Source: JBQTKD01 sp052386455 | GTDB taxonomy: Bacteria; Actinomycetota; Actinomycetes; Sporichthyales; Sporichthyaceae | NCBI GenBank assembly: GCA_052386455.1 | Contig: JBQTKD010000077.1 | Location: forward strand, 1 to 39,187 | DNA: 39,187 nt | Direction: 5' to 3' | Part shown: in pieces, positions 1 to 8,152 of the stretch | Layout of the letters: each line of letters begins with the position of its first letter | Position numbering within the stretch: the stretch's first letter is position 1 | Position numbers and translations under genes: made by a program | Notes under the pieces: generated by a model | Told to the model about the DNA's origin: nothing | What the model saw: only the letters and a program-made list of their open reading frames with translations | Database searches by the model: none

Positions 1-300
1 GGCCGGGGCGACGCTCGCGGGCGGGACGTCGGCGGCGCCCTCGCCGTTGTCATCGTAGCCGAGTAACCCCACGCGCGCGCCGAGCAGTGCGCCGCCCGCG
101 CGGGCCTCGGCGGCACGCAGCTCGCCCAGGGTTGCGTGCCCGGACAGGTCGGCGGGTACCTCGCCGCGTTCCCCCGAGGTCGCGAACACGACGGTCACGT
201 CGTGGCCCGCGTCGGCGGCGGCCGCCATCAGCCCGGCCGTGGCGATCGCCTCGTCGTCCGGGTGGGCGTGCAGGAACACGAAACTCGCCACGTGTCCCAC
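1..300 (-). CDS. PIG-L/LmbE-family deacetylase, N-terminal part (runs off the left edge)
   Basis: Read from 300 leftwards the protein starts VGHVASFVFLHAHPDDEA. The AHPDDE motif is the zinc-binding signature of the PIG-L/LmbE N-acetylglucosaminyl deacetylases, the family that includes mycothiol enzymes MshB and Mca. About 100 residues are visible, including a TSGERGEVP stretch typical of the family; the rest lies outside the window. Starts at GTG 300 or GTG 291 are both possible. It begins 12 bases after the methyltransferase stop, so it is probably the third gene of a minus-strand operon. Substrate is unknown; nothing visible separates MshB-like from other sugar or antibiotic deacetylases. 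Confidence 0.85.
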   Translation of the reverse strand, partial: MGHVASFVFLHAHPDDEAIATAGLMAAAADAGHDVTVVFATSGERGEVPADLSGHATLGELRAAEARAGGALLGARVGLLGYDDNGEGAADVPPASVAPA

Positions 301-312
301 CGTACGTGGCGT

Positions 313-1383
313 TCAGCCGGTGCCGGCGTCCACCCTGCGGGCGACGTATACGGAGTCCATCGGGTCGTCCGGCACCGGCGCGACCGAGAGAACGTCGAAG
401 CCCGCGTCCGCGAGCATCTGGCGCGCCAACTGCTCTCCCCAGACGGTTCCAAGACCTTCGCCGCCCAGCGCGAGGGACACCGTCATGCAGTGCAGGGTGC
501 TGATCCCGTAGAGCATCGGCGCGAACGGGTTGCCGATGTTGTCCTCCAGCGCGGTGTTGGCGCGGATGTCCATCATCACGAACTCGCCGCCCGGAACCAG
601 GGCCGCGTGGATCGCGGACAGGACGGCGGCGGGATCGCGCTGGTCGTGGATGGCGTCGAAGGCGAACACCACGTCGAAGGCGGCGACGGGCAGCGCGGTC
701 GCGTCGCGAACCTCGAAGGAGACGTTGCCCAGGCCCATCGCCTCGGCCTCGGCACGGGCTGCGGCGATCGCCTCGGCGGAGAAGTCGAACCCGACGAACT
801 CCGACGCCGGAAACGCCTGCCCCATCAGGTTGACGGCGTGCCCGGTCCCGCAGCCGACGTCGGCCGCGCGCAGGCCGGCGCTCAGCCGCGCGGGCAGGTC
901 GCCCGCGAGCGGGAGGATGCCCTCGATCAGCTGACCGTCCATCAGACCGCGCGAGAGCCCGTCCATGACGGCGGTGAACTCGGGCCGGAACGCCTCGTAC
1001 GGAACGCCGCCACCCTCGCGGAACGCGGTGGCCACGGCCGGCACGTGCGGGGCCAGCAGCGTCATCATGCGCGCGAGCGGCGCGACGTTGCCGGACCCGC
1101 CCCCGGTCAGCACGGCCGCGTGCTCGGCGGGCAGGGAGTAGACGGGCACGGCGTACTCGACGATTCCGGCGGTGGCCAGGGTGCCGAGGCACTCCCGGAC
1201 GTAGCGCTCCTGCAGGTTCGCCCGTTCGGCGAGGTCGGCGCTGGTGCCCGGCCCGTGCGCCAAGACGTCCAGCAGCCCGGTCCGGACGGCCAGGTCCACC
1301 TGCAGCGTGACGACGCCGCCGGAGAAGGTCTGGAACATTTTCTTGCGGAACGCGTCCGCCCGCTGTTCGTCGAAGTCGCTCAC
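313..1383 (-). CDS. Class I SAM-dependent methyltransferase with N-terminal winged helix
   Basis: The 356-residue protein has an N-terminal winged-helix-like region (about 20-80, VDLAVRTGLLDVLAHGPGTS) followed by a Rossmann methyltransferase domain. Motif I is DVGCGTGHAV (from about 175), followed by VGFDFSAEAI. This matches the actinobacterial Rv2258c-like methyltransferase group. It probably methylates a small molecule; the substrate is unknown. The GTG start at 1383 overlaps the TGA of the upstream TIGR03084 gene by four bases (GTGA), which indicates translational coupling. Confidence 0.88.
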   Translation of the reverse strand: MSDFDEQRADAFRKKMFQTFSGGVVTLQVDLAVRTGLLDVLAHGPGTSADLAERANLQERYVRECLGTLATAGIVEYAVPVYSLPAEHAAVLTGGGSGNVAPLARMMTLLAPHVPAVATAFREGGGVPYEAFRPEFTAVMDGLSRGLMDGQLIEGILPLAGDLPARLSAGLRAADVGCGTGHAVNLMGQAFPASEFVGFDFSAEAIAAARAEAEAMGLGNVSFEVRDATALPVAAFDVVFAFDAIHDQRDPAAVLSAIHAALVPGGEFVMMDIRANTALEDNIGNPFAPMLYGISTLHCMTVSLALGGEGLGTVWGEQLARQMLADAGFDVLSVAPVPDDPMDSVYVARRVDAGTG

Positions 1384-2135
1384 GCGAACGTGCGCACGAG
1401 GTCGAGGACGGCGTACCGGTCCGGGCCGTACGCCTCGAGGCCGGCCTGGTCTCCGGGGATGCGGCGGGCCGCGATCTCGCAGAACAGCTCCGCCGGGCCG
1501 CGGATGGTGGTGAGCGAGCGGCCTTCCTCCTCGCTGAACACCCAGAGGCTGCCGTCCGGCGCGATGAGCTCCAGGGTCACCCCGGCCACCAGCGTCTGCC
1601 CGGCCTTCTTCAGCGCGTACGGCAGGGTGCGCCAGGCGAGCCGGGCGATGTGCCAGAGCCGGTCCGTGGGCTCGAGCTTGACGCCGAGGGCATGGGCGAT
1701 GTCCCCGCTGTGGATCCACGCCTCCGCGAGGCGGGTGGTGGCAAGCGTCGGCGCGGAGAGCTGCCCGGCGACCCACTGGACCCGCGCCTTCGGGTCCACG
1801 GCGCCGAACCCGGCCATCGAAGCTCTGGCGGCTGCGGTCCAGCGGGCCTGCACGTCGGCCGGCTCGGCACCGCGCTGGGCACGGACCGCGGCGTCGGCGG
1901 CAGAGTCGACGTCGGGGTGCAGCGTGCCCCAGCCCGCGTCGTCGAGCGCGGTCGGCAGCCGGTTCTGCAGGGAGGCGAGCGCGAGTTCCTCGGTTTGGGC
2001 CAGGTGCAGGAGGACGTCGGAAACGCTCCAGCCCCGGCACCTCGACTCGAGCCGCCAAGCGTCCGCGTCCAGCTCGGCGATCAGTTTCGCGAGCTCGGCG
2101 TGCTGGGCCGCGAGTGCCGCCGTGATCTGTTCCAA
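1380..2135 (-). CDS. TIGR03084-type DinB-fold metal-binding protein (mycothiol-type)
   Basis: The 251-residue protein has an N-terminal DinB/maleylpyruvate-isomerase-type four-helix domain. Putative metal-binding His residues lie in VLLHLAQTEE and AWIHSGDIAHALG. A smaller C-terminal domain runs from about residue 165 (LELIAPDGSLWVFSEEEG). This is the TIGR03084 architecture, found in mycothiol-producing actinobacteria; a thiol-dependent transferase or isomerase role is inferred from the family. I chose TTG 2135 because GGGAGG lies six bases upstream and no ATG or GTG fits as well. It is first in a coupled operon with the methyltransferase and deacetylase. Confidence 0.82.
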   Translation of the reverse strand: MEQITAALAAQHAELAKLIAELDADAWRLESRCRGWSVSDVLLHLAQTEELALASLQNRLPTALDDAGWGTLHPDVDSAADAAVRAQRGAEPADVQARWTAAARASMAGFGAVDPKARVQWVAGQLSAPTLATTRLAEAWIHSGDIAHALGVKLEPTDRLWHIARLAWRTLPYALKKAGQTLVAGVTLELIAPDGSLWVFSEEEGRSLTTIRGPAELFCEIAARRIPGDQAGLEAYGPDRYAVLDLVRTFA

Positions 2136-2201
2136 ATCTGGCCTCCCGGGAGAAACGGTACCTGTAACCAACTTCACAGATACGGGGCCTACGTTCTGTG
2201 C

Positions 2202-3143
2202 ATGGCGATGCGGGATTACCTGGTGGGCGAGGTGGCCGAGGAGTACGCGCACGGGCTCCTCGATCGACGCGAGGCGGTGCGCAGGCTCGGCCTGCTCGGG
2301 GTGGGCGCGGCGGCCGCGACGTCGCTGCTCGCGGCGTGTGCGGAGGACTCCGGCGCCGGCGCGAAGGGCGCGCCGCCGGCTCCGGTGCCCAGCCCGACTC
2401 CGACGCCCTCGCTGACGCCACCACAGGCGACCCCGCCGCCCGGAGCGGACGTGGGCGAGCTCGTCTCGTACTCGGCCAACGGTGTGACCTATCGCGCCGC
2501 GTGGAAGGGCGCCACGGGCACCGCCAAGGGCGCACTGCTGGTCATCCACGAGAACAAGGGCCTGACCACGCACTTCTTCGAGCTCGTCGGCCGCTTCGCG
2601 AAGATCGGCTACGCCGCGCTGTGCGTGGACCTGCTGTCCCGCACCGGCCCGAACGGCCTCGCGGGCTTCACCGACCAGGCGGCCGCGACCGCGGCCCTGT
2701 CCGGCATTCCGAAGGACGACCTGCTGACGGATCTACGGGCCGCGGGCGACGAGCTTCTGCGCCGGGCGGGCGATCTCAAGCTCGGCGCCATCGGGTTCTG
2801 CTTCGGCGGAGCGATGACCTGGAGCCTGCTGCAGGCCGGTCCGCTCCAGGAGGAGCGGCTGCGCGCCGCCGTGCCGTTCTACGGCCCGGCGCCGGACGTC
2901 CCGGACTTCACCGGCTCCCCGGCGGCGGTGCTCGGCATGTACGCGGCCAACGACGCCCGCGTGAACGCGACCCGCGACGCGGCCACGGCGGCGCTGCAGA
3001 AGGCCGGGCTGACGCACGAGGTCGTCACCTACGACGGCGTCGAGCACGCGTTCTTCAACGACACCGGCCCGCGCTTCAACGCCGTCGCGGCGGATCAGGC
3101 GTGGGCCAAGGTGCAGAGCTGGTTCGGCACGCACCTGGCCTGA
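2202..3143 (+). CDS. Exported dienelactone hydrolase family protein (YghX-like)
   Basis: The 313-residue alpha/beta hydrolase has the dienelactone-hydrolase active-site pattern: Glu117 (HENKG), Cys200 in GFCFGG, Asp251 (ANDARV) and His282 (VEHAFF). The N-terminus carries a twin-Arg stretch (DRREAVRRLGLLG) and a lipobox ending at Cys46 (LLAAC), followed by a Pro/Thr-rich linker (about 58-80). It is therefore probably a Tat-exported lipoprotein outside the membrane. ATG 2202 and ATG 2208 are both possible. It is divergent from the TIGR03084 gene across 66 bases. The substrate is unknown. Confidence 0.88.
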   Translation: MAMRDYLVGEVAEEYAHGLLDRREAVRRLGLLGVGAAAATSLLAACAEDSGAGAKGAPPAPVPSPTPTPSLTPPQATPPPGADVGELVSYSANGVTYRAAWKGATGTAKGALLVIHENKGLTTHFFELVGRFAKIGYAALCVDLLSRTGPNGLAGFTDQAAATAALSGIPKDDLLTDLRAAGDELLRRAGDLKLGAIGFCFGGAMTWSLLQAGPLQEERLRAAVPFYGPAPDVPDFTGSPAAVLGMYAANDARVNATRDAATAALQKAGLTHEVVTYDGVEHAFFNDTGPRFNAVAADQAWAKVQSWFGTHLA

Positions 3144-3170
3144 GGCTCAGCGCACGGGCCCCATTTCTCG

Positions 3171-3230
3171 CCGATAGCGCAGTTGGGGCTCGCAAATCGG
3201 CCGAATCGCGTACCTGGAGTGCACTATCGG
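3171..3230. repeat. 60-bp imperfect palindrome, left copy
   Basis: The element starts CCGATAGCGCAGTTGGGG and ends GAGTGCACTATCGG, with a 14-base centre (3194-3207). Its right arm (3208-3230) closely matches the right arm of the copy at 4259-4318. Its left arm has diverged (CTCGC for TACGC, GCGCAG for GTGCAC). The two copies have the same length and flank the DUF559 gene. Confidence 0.85.
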
Positions 3231-3355
3231 GAGTGTTCGGGTGCGGGGTGGGTGTCTCGGTCGCCGGGTTGTCCACAGGGGACGCAGGGTGCCGGTTATC
3301 CCCAGACAGAAAACCTTCCATTGGCAGGCGCCGGCCGTCCGGCAACCGTGCCGGC

Positions 3356-4246
3356 ATGGCCAATCAACCGTCCTTCCCACTCGCTGGGCCCTTTCTGCGA
3401 CGCGAAGCGAAAAAGTCCGGCCTGAGCCGGCGACGCCTCGACAGCGGCGACTACGCTTCCTGCTTCCGCGGCGTCTTGTTGCCGAGCGACCGCCCCGTCA
3501 ACATCGAGGATCGCTGCCGCGCGGCACGTCTCGTCGTCCCGGGCCGGAGTCTCTTCAGTCATCACACCGCTGCCGAGCTCTACAAGATTCCCGCACCTCG
3601 GGACACGCTCATCCACCTGAGCCTGATCTCCGAGATCGAACCCAGAATCCAAGGCATATCCGCCCACCGCGTCCTGGAGCTGCCGGCACCCCACTGGGTT
3701 CACGGACTTCCCGTGACCTCGCCGGGTCGGACCTTCGTGGACTTGGCCAGCCGGCTCGACCTACCGAACCTCGTCGCCGCCGGAGACGGGCTCGCCCGCC
3801 TCGACGGCACCACCGACAACATCGCCGACGCCATTTCCGCTGGTTCGAAGCGACGCGGCATCCGCCTCGCCAGAGAGGCCTACCGCTACCTCGACCCCCG
3901 CGCGGCGTCGGCTCCGGAAAGCCACCTGCGCCTGTTGCTCACCCAAGCAGGCTTTCCGCCGGACCTGGTGAACGAGCCGATCGCCGACGAGAACGGTTTG
4001 TGGATCGCCGAGCCCGACCTCGGCTACTGGGTTCGCCTGGCGCTCGAGTACGAGGGGCGACACCACCAATCCGACCACAGGCAATGGGAGTCCGACATCG
4101 ATCGCGACGCCCGCTACCAAGCGTCGGACTGGCACTTGATCAAGGTGACGAGCACGATGCTCTACCACCGCCCACAGCAATTGGTCGCGCGAGTCGCGAA
4201 CGTCCTTCGAGCCCGCGGCTTCCGCCCCGCCCGACCCCTCCGCTGA
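3356..4246 (+). CDS. DUF559/AbiEi-type protein with a Vsr-like nuclease domain
   Basis: The 296-residue protein has an N-terminal half resembling the AbiEi-like (type IV antitoxin-like) module of actinobacteria (RSLFSHHTAAELYKIP, TSPGRTFVDLA). Its C-terminal DUF559 domain has the Vsr/PD-(D/E)XK layout: Glu188 (PESHLR), Asp221 (AEPDLGY), the E-x-E pair at 231-233 (LEYEGRHH) and the closing DWHLIKVT strand. The family is common in actinobacteria as a single gene with no clear partner toxin; its function is unproven. The gene is alone between two 60-bp palindromes, which is unusual and could mark it as a mobile or self-recognising unit. Confidence 0.82.
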   Translation: MANQPSFPLAGPFLRREAKKSGLSRRRLDSGDYASCFRGVLLPSDRPVNIEDRCRAARLVVPGRSLFSHHTAAELYKIPAPRDTLIHLSLISEIEPRIQGISAHRVLELPAPHWVHGLPVTSPGRTFVDLASRLDLPNLVAAGDGLARLDGTTDNIADAISAGSKRRGIRLAREAYRYLDPRAASAPESHLRLLLTQAGFPPDLVNEPIADENGLWIAEPDLGYWVRLALEYEGRHHQSDHRQWESDIDRDARYQASDWHLIKVTSTMLYHRPQQLVARVANVLRARGFRPARPLR

Positions 4247-4258
4247 GCCCAAATACTC

Positions 4259-4318
4259 CCGATAGTGCACTTGGGGTACGCAATAGCGGCTGGAGGCGTA
4301 CCCCGAGTGCACTATCGG
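4259..4318. repeat. 60-bp near-perfect palindrome, right copy
   Basis: The left arm 4259-4281 (CCGATAGTGCACTTGGGG then TACGC) pairs with the right arm 4296-4318 (GCGTACCCCGAGTGCACT then ATCGG) at 22 of 23 positions, around a 14-base loop. It lies 12 bases after the DUF559 stop. It could serve as a transcript terminator, but the matching copy upstream of the gene argues for a dispersed palindromic repeat. Confidence 0.9.
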
Positions 4319-4367
4319 CGAAGAACCGGAAGGATCGGTTGCGTCATAGGGCTCTGCGGACGAGGTA

Positions 4368-5177
4368 CTAGGTGTGGCCGCCGGCCCTTCCCGTCATCGC
4401 CAGCCGATCACCCACAAACCCGACCGTGCCGGTGATCGCCAGCTGCGCCGATTCGATGCAGCCGACCAGGCCCGTGAGACCGCCGGCCAGGAGCAGCGAA
4501 CTACCGGAGAGGACCCAGCGTCCCTCCGTGCCGTTGCAGCCGTCGGACGCCGCGAACCGTCCGTCTCGGCGGAACTCGATGAAGGGAACGTCACTGCTCC
4601 GGTCGGTCCGGCGGTCTGCAAGAACCCAGCGCCCAACCAGTTCCTCCGCCGAAGCCGAGCGCAGGCCGTGCGGTGGCGCGGGCGGGTCCGCGTCGAGTTC
4701 GGCTCGGGCCGCGTCGTCGAGGATCGGGGCCGGGAAGTCCTGGGCTCTGGCCGCGGGCACCTCGCCCGGGCGCAGGGTCGCGACGACGGCGCCTGCCCCG
4801 TCCAGGAGCCGGCGCTCGTCCCCGGAGATCTCGAACCGTTCTGCCCGCCCCATCCAGGCCGGGGTCCACCCGGAGCCCTCCATGAAGCACCCCGGCACAC
4901 CCGCGTACGTCCCGGCGGCGATGGCACCGCCGGGGAAGGCGGCCCAACCGCCGTGCAGCACGCCGCATTCGTTCAGGAGTTCGAGGCTGCGGAACCCGAC
5001 GCGCATCGACGTCTTCGGCCCTACGGCAGGCCCGAGCACGTCCCACTGCCCGACCAGCGCAGACGGAAGCGCGCGGGGAGCGCCCGCACGCGTGCTCGCG
5101 GGAGGCTCGACGCTGTGACTGACCTCGGCACAACCGGCAACGATCACCAGAACGGCCACTACTGCCGTTGCTCGCAT
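4368..5177 (-). CDS. META-like lipoprotein 1
   Basis: The 269-residue protein has a lipoprotein signal (MRATAVVAVLVIVAGC, Cys16). Two related halves follow, each beginning with a G[QR]W strand (VGQWDVLG near residue 43, VGRWVLAD near 177) and containing SDGCNG or NECGV Cys motifs. This resembles the META/HslJ beta fold, a domain of secreted proteins of unclear function. It lies 23 bases after the paralogue at 5201-6124, probably in one operon. It is expected on the outer face of the membrane; no enzymatic motif is seen. Confidence 0.72.
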   Translation of the reverse strand: MRATAVVAVLVIVAGCAEVSHSVEPPASTRAGAPRALPSALVGQWDVLGPAVGPKTSMRVGFRSLELLNECGVLHGGWAAFPGGAIAAGTYAGVPGCFMEGSGWTPAWMGRAERFEISGDERRLLDGAGAVVATLRPGEVPAARAQDFPAPILDDAARAELDADPPAPPHGLRSASAEELVGRWVLADRRTDRSSDVPFIEFRRDGRFAASDGCNGTEGRWVLSGSSLLLAGGLTGLVGCIESAQLAITGTVGFVGDRLAMTGRAGGHT

Positions 5178-5200
5178 GGCCGAGATTGTGCCGCGACGGT

Positions 5201-6124
5201 TCAGGCGGGGCTAGCGGTCTCCTCCGGCTCGGCCGGCGGCTCGACGTCTTTGGTCAGGCGGCTCAGCTCGGTGCCGTCCTTGCCCACCAGCACGAGCTGA
5301 TCGCCGGCGAAGCCGACGGCGACGACGCCGCCCATGACGTCGACCGACGTGCAGCCGTCGGTGGACTGGACGTCCTTCGTGGCCAGCAGGGCGGCGCCCT
5401 GGAGGATCCAGAGACCGCCGGTCCCGGTGCAGCCGTCCGACCCGCCCCACATGCGGTCGGGCAGGAATTCCACGCCCGGTTCGCCCGGGCCCTCTTCGTC
5501 GTCCGCCACCGGAGCGGCCGTGGCTCCGGGCACCAGCCACACGCCGATCAGTTCCTCGGCGGTCGCCGGACGGAGCCCGGCCGGCAGCGCGGGCACCGCG
5601 ACGTCCAGGGCCGCCAGCGCCGCCGAGTCCGCCACGGGCAGCGGCTCGACCGTCGCGCCGCCGTTGCCCGGCGTGAGCGTGGCAAGGGTCTGCCCGCCCG
5701 CGTCGAGCAGGCTCCGGTTGGCGCCGTCGACGGCGTAGCCGGTGGCCTGGGCGACCCACGCGGGCGTGGGGTCTTCGACCTCGGCCGGGAAGCACGCGTC
5801 GTCGCCCCCGCTCAGCTCGGCGAGGAACCCGCCGCTGCGGGCGGCGGCCCACGCGCCGTCGAGCACGCCGCAGGCTCCGAACACCTCGATGCCGTCGGTT
5901 GCCAGGTTCAGCACGGTCTTCTCCGGGATGCCGTTGCCGGTCACCGCCCACTGCCCGACCAGCCTGGAGGGCAGGAGGGACCCCGCCGCCGGAGCTGGCT
6001 GCCCCGTGGCGGGTGCGGACGACGCCGCGGGTTCGGTGACCGGCGGCTCCGCAGCCCCGGACGTACCTCCACATCCAGCCAGCGCAGCAATCGCCGCCGC
6101 CCCTGCCGCCGCTCGAACCCACAT
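5201..6124 (-). CDS. META-like lipoprotein 2 (paralogue)
   Basis: The 307-residue lipoprotein has the lipobox ALAGC (Cys18) and an Ala/Pro/Thr-rich linker to about residue 50. Two META-like halves follow (LVGQWAVTGNGIPEKTVLNL and LIGVWLVPGA, the latter with GGSDGCTGTGGLW). The pattern of paired Cys residues (ACGVLDG, DDACFP, SDGC, TDGC) matches the neighbour at 4368, so the two are tandem duplicates. A GGGGAG ribosome site precedes the ATG. The role is unknown; cell-surface location is inferred from the signal. Confidence 0.75.
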   Translation of the reverse strand: MWVRAAAGAAAIAALAGCGGTSGAAEPPVTEPAASSAPATGQPAPAAGSLLPSRLVGQWAVTGNGIPEKTVLNLATDGIEVFGACGVLDGAWAAARSGGFLAELSGGDDACFPAEVEDPTPAWVAQATGYAVDGANRSLLDAGGQTLATLTPGNGGATVEPLPVADSAALAALDVAVPALPAGLRPATAEELIGVWLVPGATAAPVADDEEGPGEPGVEFLPDRMWGGSDGCTGTGGLWILQGAALLATKDVQSTDGCTSVDVMGGVVAVGFAGDQLVLVGKDGTELSRLTKDVEPPAEPEETASPA

Positions 6125-6211
6125 CTGTCGCTCCCCTCGCCGTGTCCCTGGACCGTTCTACGGGGGCGGGGCGTGCCGGGTTCGCGGCATTTGCGATCTC
6201 ACAGGGTTCCC

Positions 6212-6505
6212 TCAGTAGGGGACGTGCCAGCCCTTCGTCCCGGTGGGGCGGTCGAGGTGGAAGTAGGCGTACGGATCGTCGGGGAACTTCCCGCCGTCGC
6301 GCCCCATGGCGAACGCCAGCAGCCCGGCCATCAGCAGGCCGCACCCGCCGAGGATCAGCGCGAGAACGACGACGACGACGAAGATCGCCGTGGCGGAGAC
6401 CTCGAAGAAGTACAGGATCGGCACGGCCGCGAACAGCAGCACCGGGCTGTAGAACGAAACCCAGGCGTCGATCACCATCACCCGGCGCAGTTGGCGTCCC
6501 TTCAT
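6212..6505 (-). CDS. Small membrane protein, function unknown
   Basis: The 97-residue protein has two hydrophobic segments (about residues 12-36 and 38-66) that probably form a membrane hairpin. A polar tail follows (GRDGGKFPDDPYAYFHLDRP). I recognise no family. It lies between the copper protein and the META lipoproteins on the same strand, 55 bases after the copper-protein stop, and has a palindrome upstream. Confidence 0.7.
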   Translation of the reverse strand: MKGRQLRRVMVIDAWVSFYSPVLLFAAVPILYFFEVSATAIFVVVVVLALILGGCGLLMAGLLAFAMGRDGGKFPDDPYAYFHLDRPTGTKGWHVPY

Positions 6506-6540
6506 GCCCCCAGAGTGACCGGCTTCGGTGCACGAAGCGA

Positions 6541-6555
6541 TTACCCGTCGGGTAA
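6541..6555. promoter_or_regulatory. 15-bp palindrome TTACCCG-T-CGGGTAA
   Basis: This perfect 7-1-7 inverted repeat lies between the copper-protein stop (6561) and the start of the small membrane protein (6505), 36 bases upstream of the latter. It could be an operator for the downstream gene or a weak hairpin ending the copper gene. No T-run follows. The regulator is unknown. Confidence 0.4.
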
Positions 6556-6560
6556 CCGCC

Positions 6561-6902
6561 CTACTTCACGACCACCTTGGCGACCATGTTCGGGTGCGGC
6601 GAGCAGAAGTACTCGTAGACGCCCGGCTTGGTGAACGTGTACGAGAACGACTGGCCCTTCTTGAGCAGCTTGGACGCGAACTTCACCGGCGCCTTGCTGG
6701 TGGTGACGTCGTGCATGGCGAGGTCCTTGTTGGTCCACCGGACGGTGTCGCCGACGGAGACCGCCACCGTCTCGGCCTGGTAGCTGTAGTCCTTGATGGA
6801 CACGGCGGTGCTCGCCGCCGACGCCGACTCCTGCGGCACGAGGACGGCGGCACCGAGCACCGCCGCCACCGCGAAACCCCGTACTGCTCGTTTCCCCGCC
6901 AT
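6561..6902 (-). CDS. Secreted type I copper protein (plastocyanin/amicyanin-like cupredoxin)
   Basis: The 113-residue protein has a Sec signal peptide ending near residue 30 (ESASAAS). One cupredoxin domain follows, with the type I copper ligands His64 (AMHDVT), Cys100, His103 and Met106 in the C-terminal loop YFCSPHPNM. This C-x2-H-x2-M spacing is that of amicyanin-like proteins, which carry single electrons. It is likely periplasmic or cell-wall associated. GGAGGAG lies just upstream of the ATG. No partner oxidase is adjacent, so the redox partner is unknown. Confidence 0.9.
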   Translation of the reverse strand: MAGKRAVRGFAVAAVLGAAVLVPQESASAASTAVSIKDYSYQAETVAVSVGDTVRWTNKDLAMHDVTTSKAPVKFASKLLKKGQSFSYTFTKPGVYEYFCSPHPNMVAKVVVK

Positions 6903-7050
6903 GTCGCTCCTCCGCTCGAACTGTTCACGGCGGGTTCGGGGCGGCAGGGCCCGCGGACGCCGACCGCGTGGCGGGCAAAAGCCCTACCCGGTGGGGGCAT
7001 CCACCCGCCCGGCCGTCGGCACTGGGAATCGACGCGCGGTCTATCGACAA

Positions 7051-7065
7051 TGAATGTGATTTTTC
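7051..7065 (+). promoter_or_regulatory. Candidate Zur box upstream of the permease
   Basis: TGAATGTGATTTTTC agrees at 11 of 15 positions with the actinobacterial Zur-type pattern TGAAAATGATTTTCA as I recall it. It sits in a rare AT-rich patch, 77 bases upstream of the permease start. The adjacent genes include a Zur regulator, which supports the assignment, but the match is imperfect. Confidence 0.45.
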
Positions 7066-7141
7066 GCAAAAGCCCCGCGGCATCTCCGTAGACCGGCGTG
7101 TTCGGCTGCGCGAATCGATCACGTCGCGCGACAGTGGACGG

Positions 7142-8152
7142 GTGAGTTCGGAGTTGGAAACGCGATCGGCGCCGCGCGAACGCGGAACGACGCCCCACCA
7201 GGAAAGCCGCCTCGGGCTGCTCCTGCTGTGCGCCTCGCTCGCCGCGCTGCTGTTCCTGTCCGGCCCGCTGCGCGAGTTCTTCGACCGGCCGGCGCTCGCC
7301 ACGTGGTCGACGGTGTTCGTGTCGATCGTCGTGCAGGCGCTGCCGTTCCTGGTGTTCGGCGTGCTGCTCTCGGCGAGCATCACGACCTTCGTCCCCGAGT
7401 CCTGGTTCAAGAGGGCGTTGCCCGGCAAACCGGCGGCGGCGGTGCCGGTGGCCGGGATGGCGGGAGCGATCCTGCCGGGCTGCGAGTGCGCCTCGGTCCC
7501 CGTTGCCGCGAGTTTGATCCGTCGCGGCGTCCCCGCGGCGGCGGCGTTGGCCTTCCTGTTGTCGGCCCCGGCGATCAACCCCGTGGTCCTGACCGCGACG
7601 GCGGTGGCCTTCCCGGACGCACCCGAGATGGTGGTGGCGCGCTTCCTCGCCTCGCTGCTGGTCGCCGTGGTCATGGGCTGGCTGTGGTTGCGGTTCGGCA
7701 GGGCCGACATGCTCGAGCGGGTCCATCGCCGCGCGACCGGGCAGGACGCCAACCGGTGGACCACGTTCGTCGGCAGCGTCCGGCACGACCTCCTGCACAC
7801 CGGCGGGTTCCTCGTGGTCGGCGGCCTCACTGCGGCGACGCTCAACGTGGTGGTGCCCCGCGAATGGATGGACGCCGTCGCGGGCAACCCGGTCCTGTCG
7901 ATCCTGTGCCTCGCACTGCTCGCGGTGGTGCTGGCGATCTGCTCGGAGGCCGACGCGTTCGTCGCGGCGAGCCTGACGCAGTTCTCGCTGACCGCGCGCC
8001 TCGCTTTCCTCGTCGTCGGCCCGACGGTCGACGTGAAGCTGATCGCGCTGCAGGCCGGAACCTTCGGGCGGCGCTTCGCGATGTGGTTCGCCCCGACGAC
8101 GTTTGTCCTGGCGATCGGCGCGGCGGTTCTCGTGGGCGAGGTGCTGCTGTGA
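7142..8152 (+). CDS. UPF0718/DUF318 family permease
   Basis: The 336-residue polytopic membrane protein has about eight hydrophobic segments. The conserved family motif is GCECASVPVA (about residue 115), followed by FLLSAPAINP, and a related half comes later (ICSEADAFVAAS). This is the YraQ/YcgR permease group, related to ArsP. The GTG at 7142 is the start nearest the conserved region; further upstream the frame is non-conserved. It overlaps the TIGR03943 gene by four bases. The substrate is unproven; the Zur neighbour suggests a link to zinc supply. Confidence 0.88.
   Translation: MSSELETRSAPRERGTTPHQESRLGLLLLCASLAALLFLSGPLREFFDRPALATWSTVFVSIVVQALPFLVFGVLLSASITTFVPESWFKRALPGKPAAAVPVAGMAGAILPGCECASVPVAASLIRRGVPAAAALAFLLSAPAINPVVLTATAVAFPDAPEMVVARFLASLLVAVVMGWLWLRFGRADMLERVHRRATGQDANRWTTFVGSVRHDLLHTGGFLVVGGLTAATLNVVVPREWMDAVAGNPVLSILCLALLAVVLAICSEADAFVAASLTQFSLTARLAFLVVGPTVDVKLIALQAGTFGRRFAMWFAPTTFVLAIGAAVLVGEVLL

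Noticed and set aside
2136..2535. Upstream extension of the TIGR03084 frame beyond TTG 2135
   Set aside because: It lies antisense to the dienelactone hydrolase start and has no conserved residues; GGGAGG supports TTG 2135.
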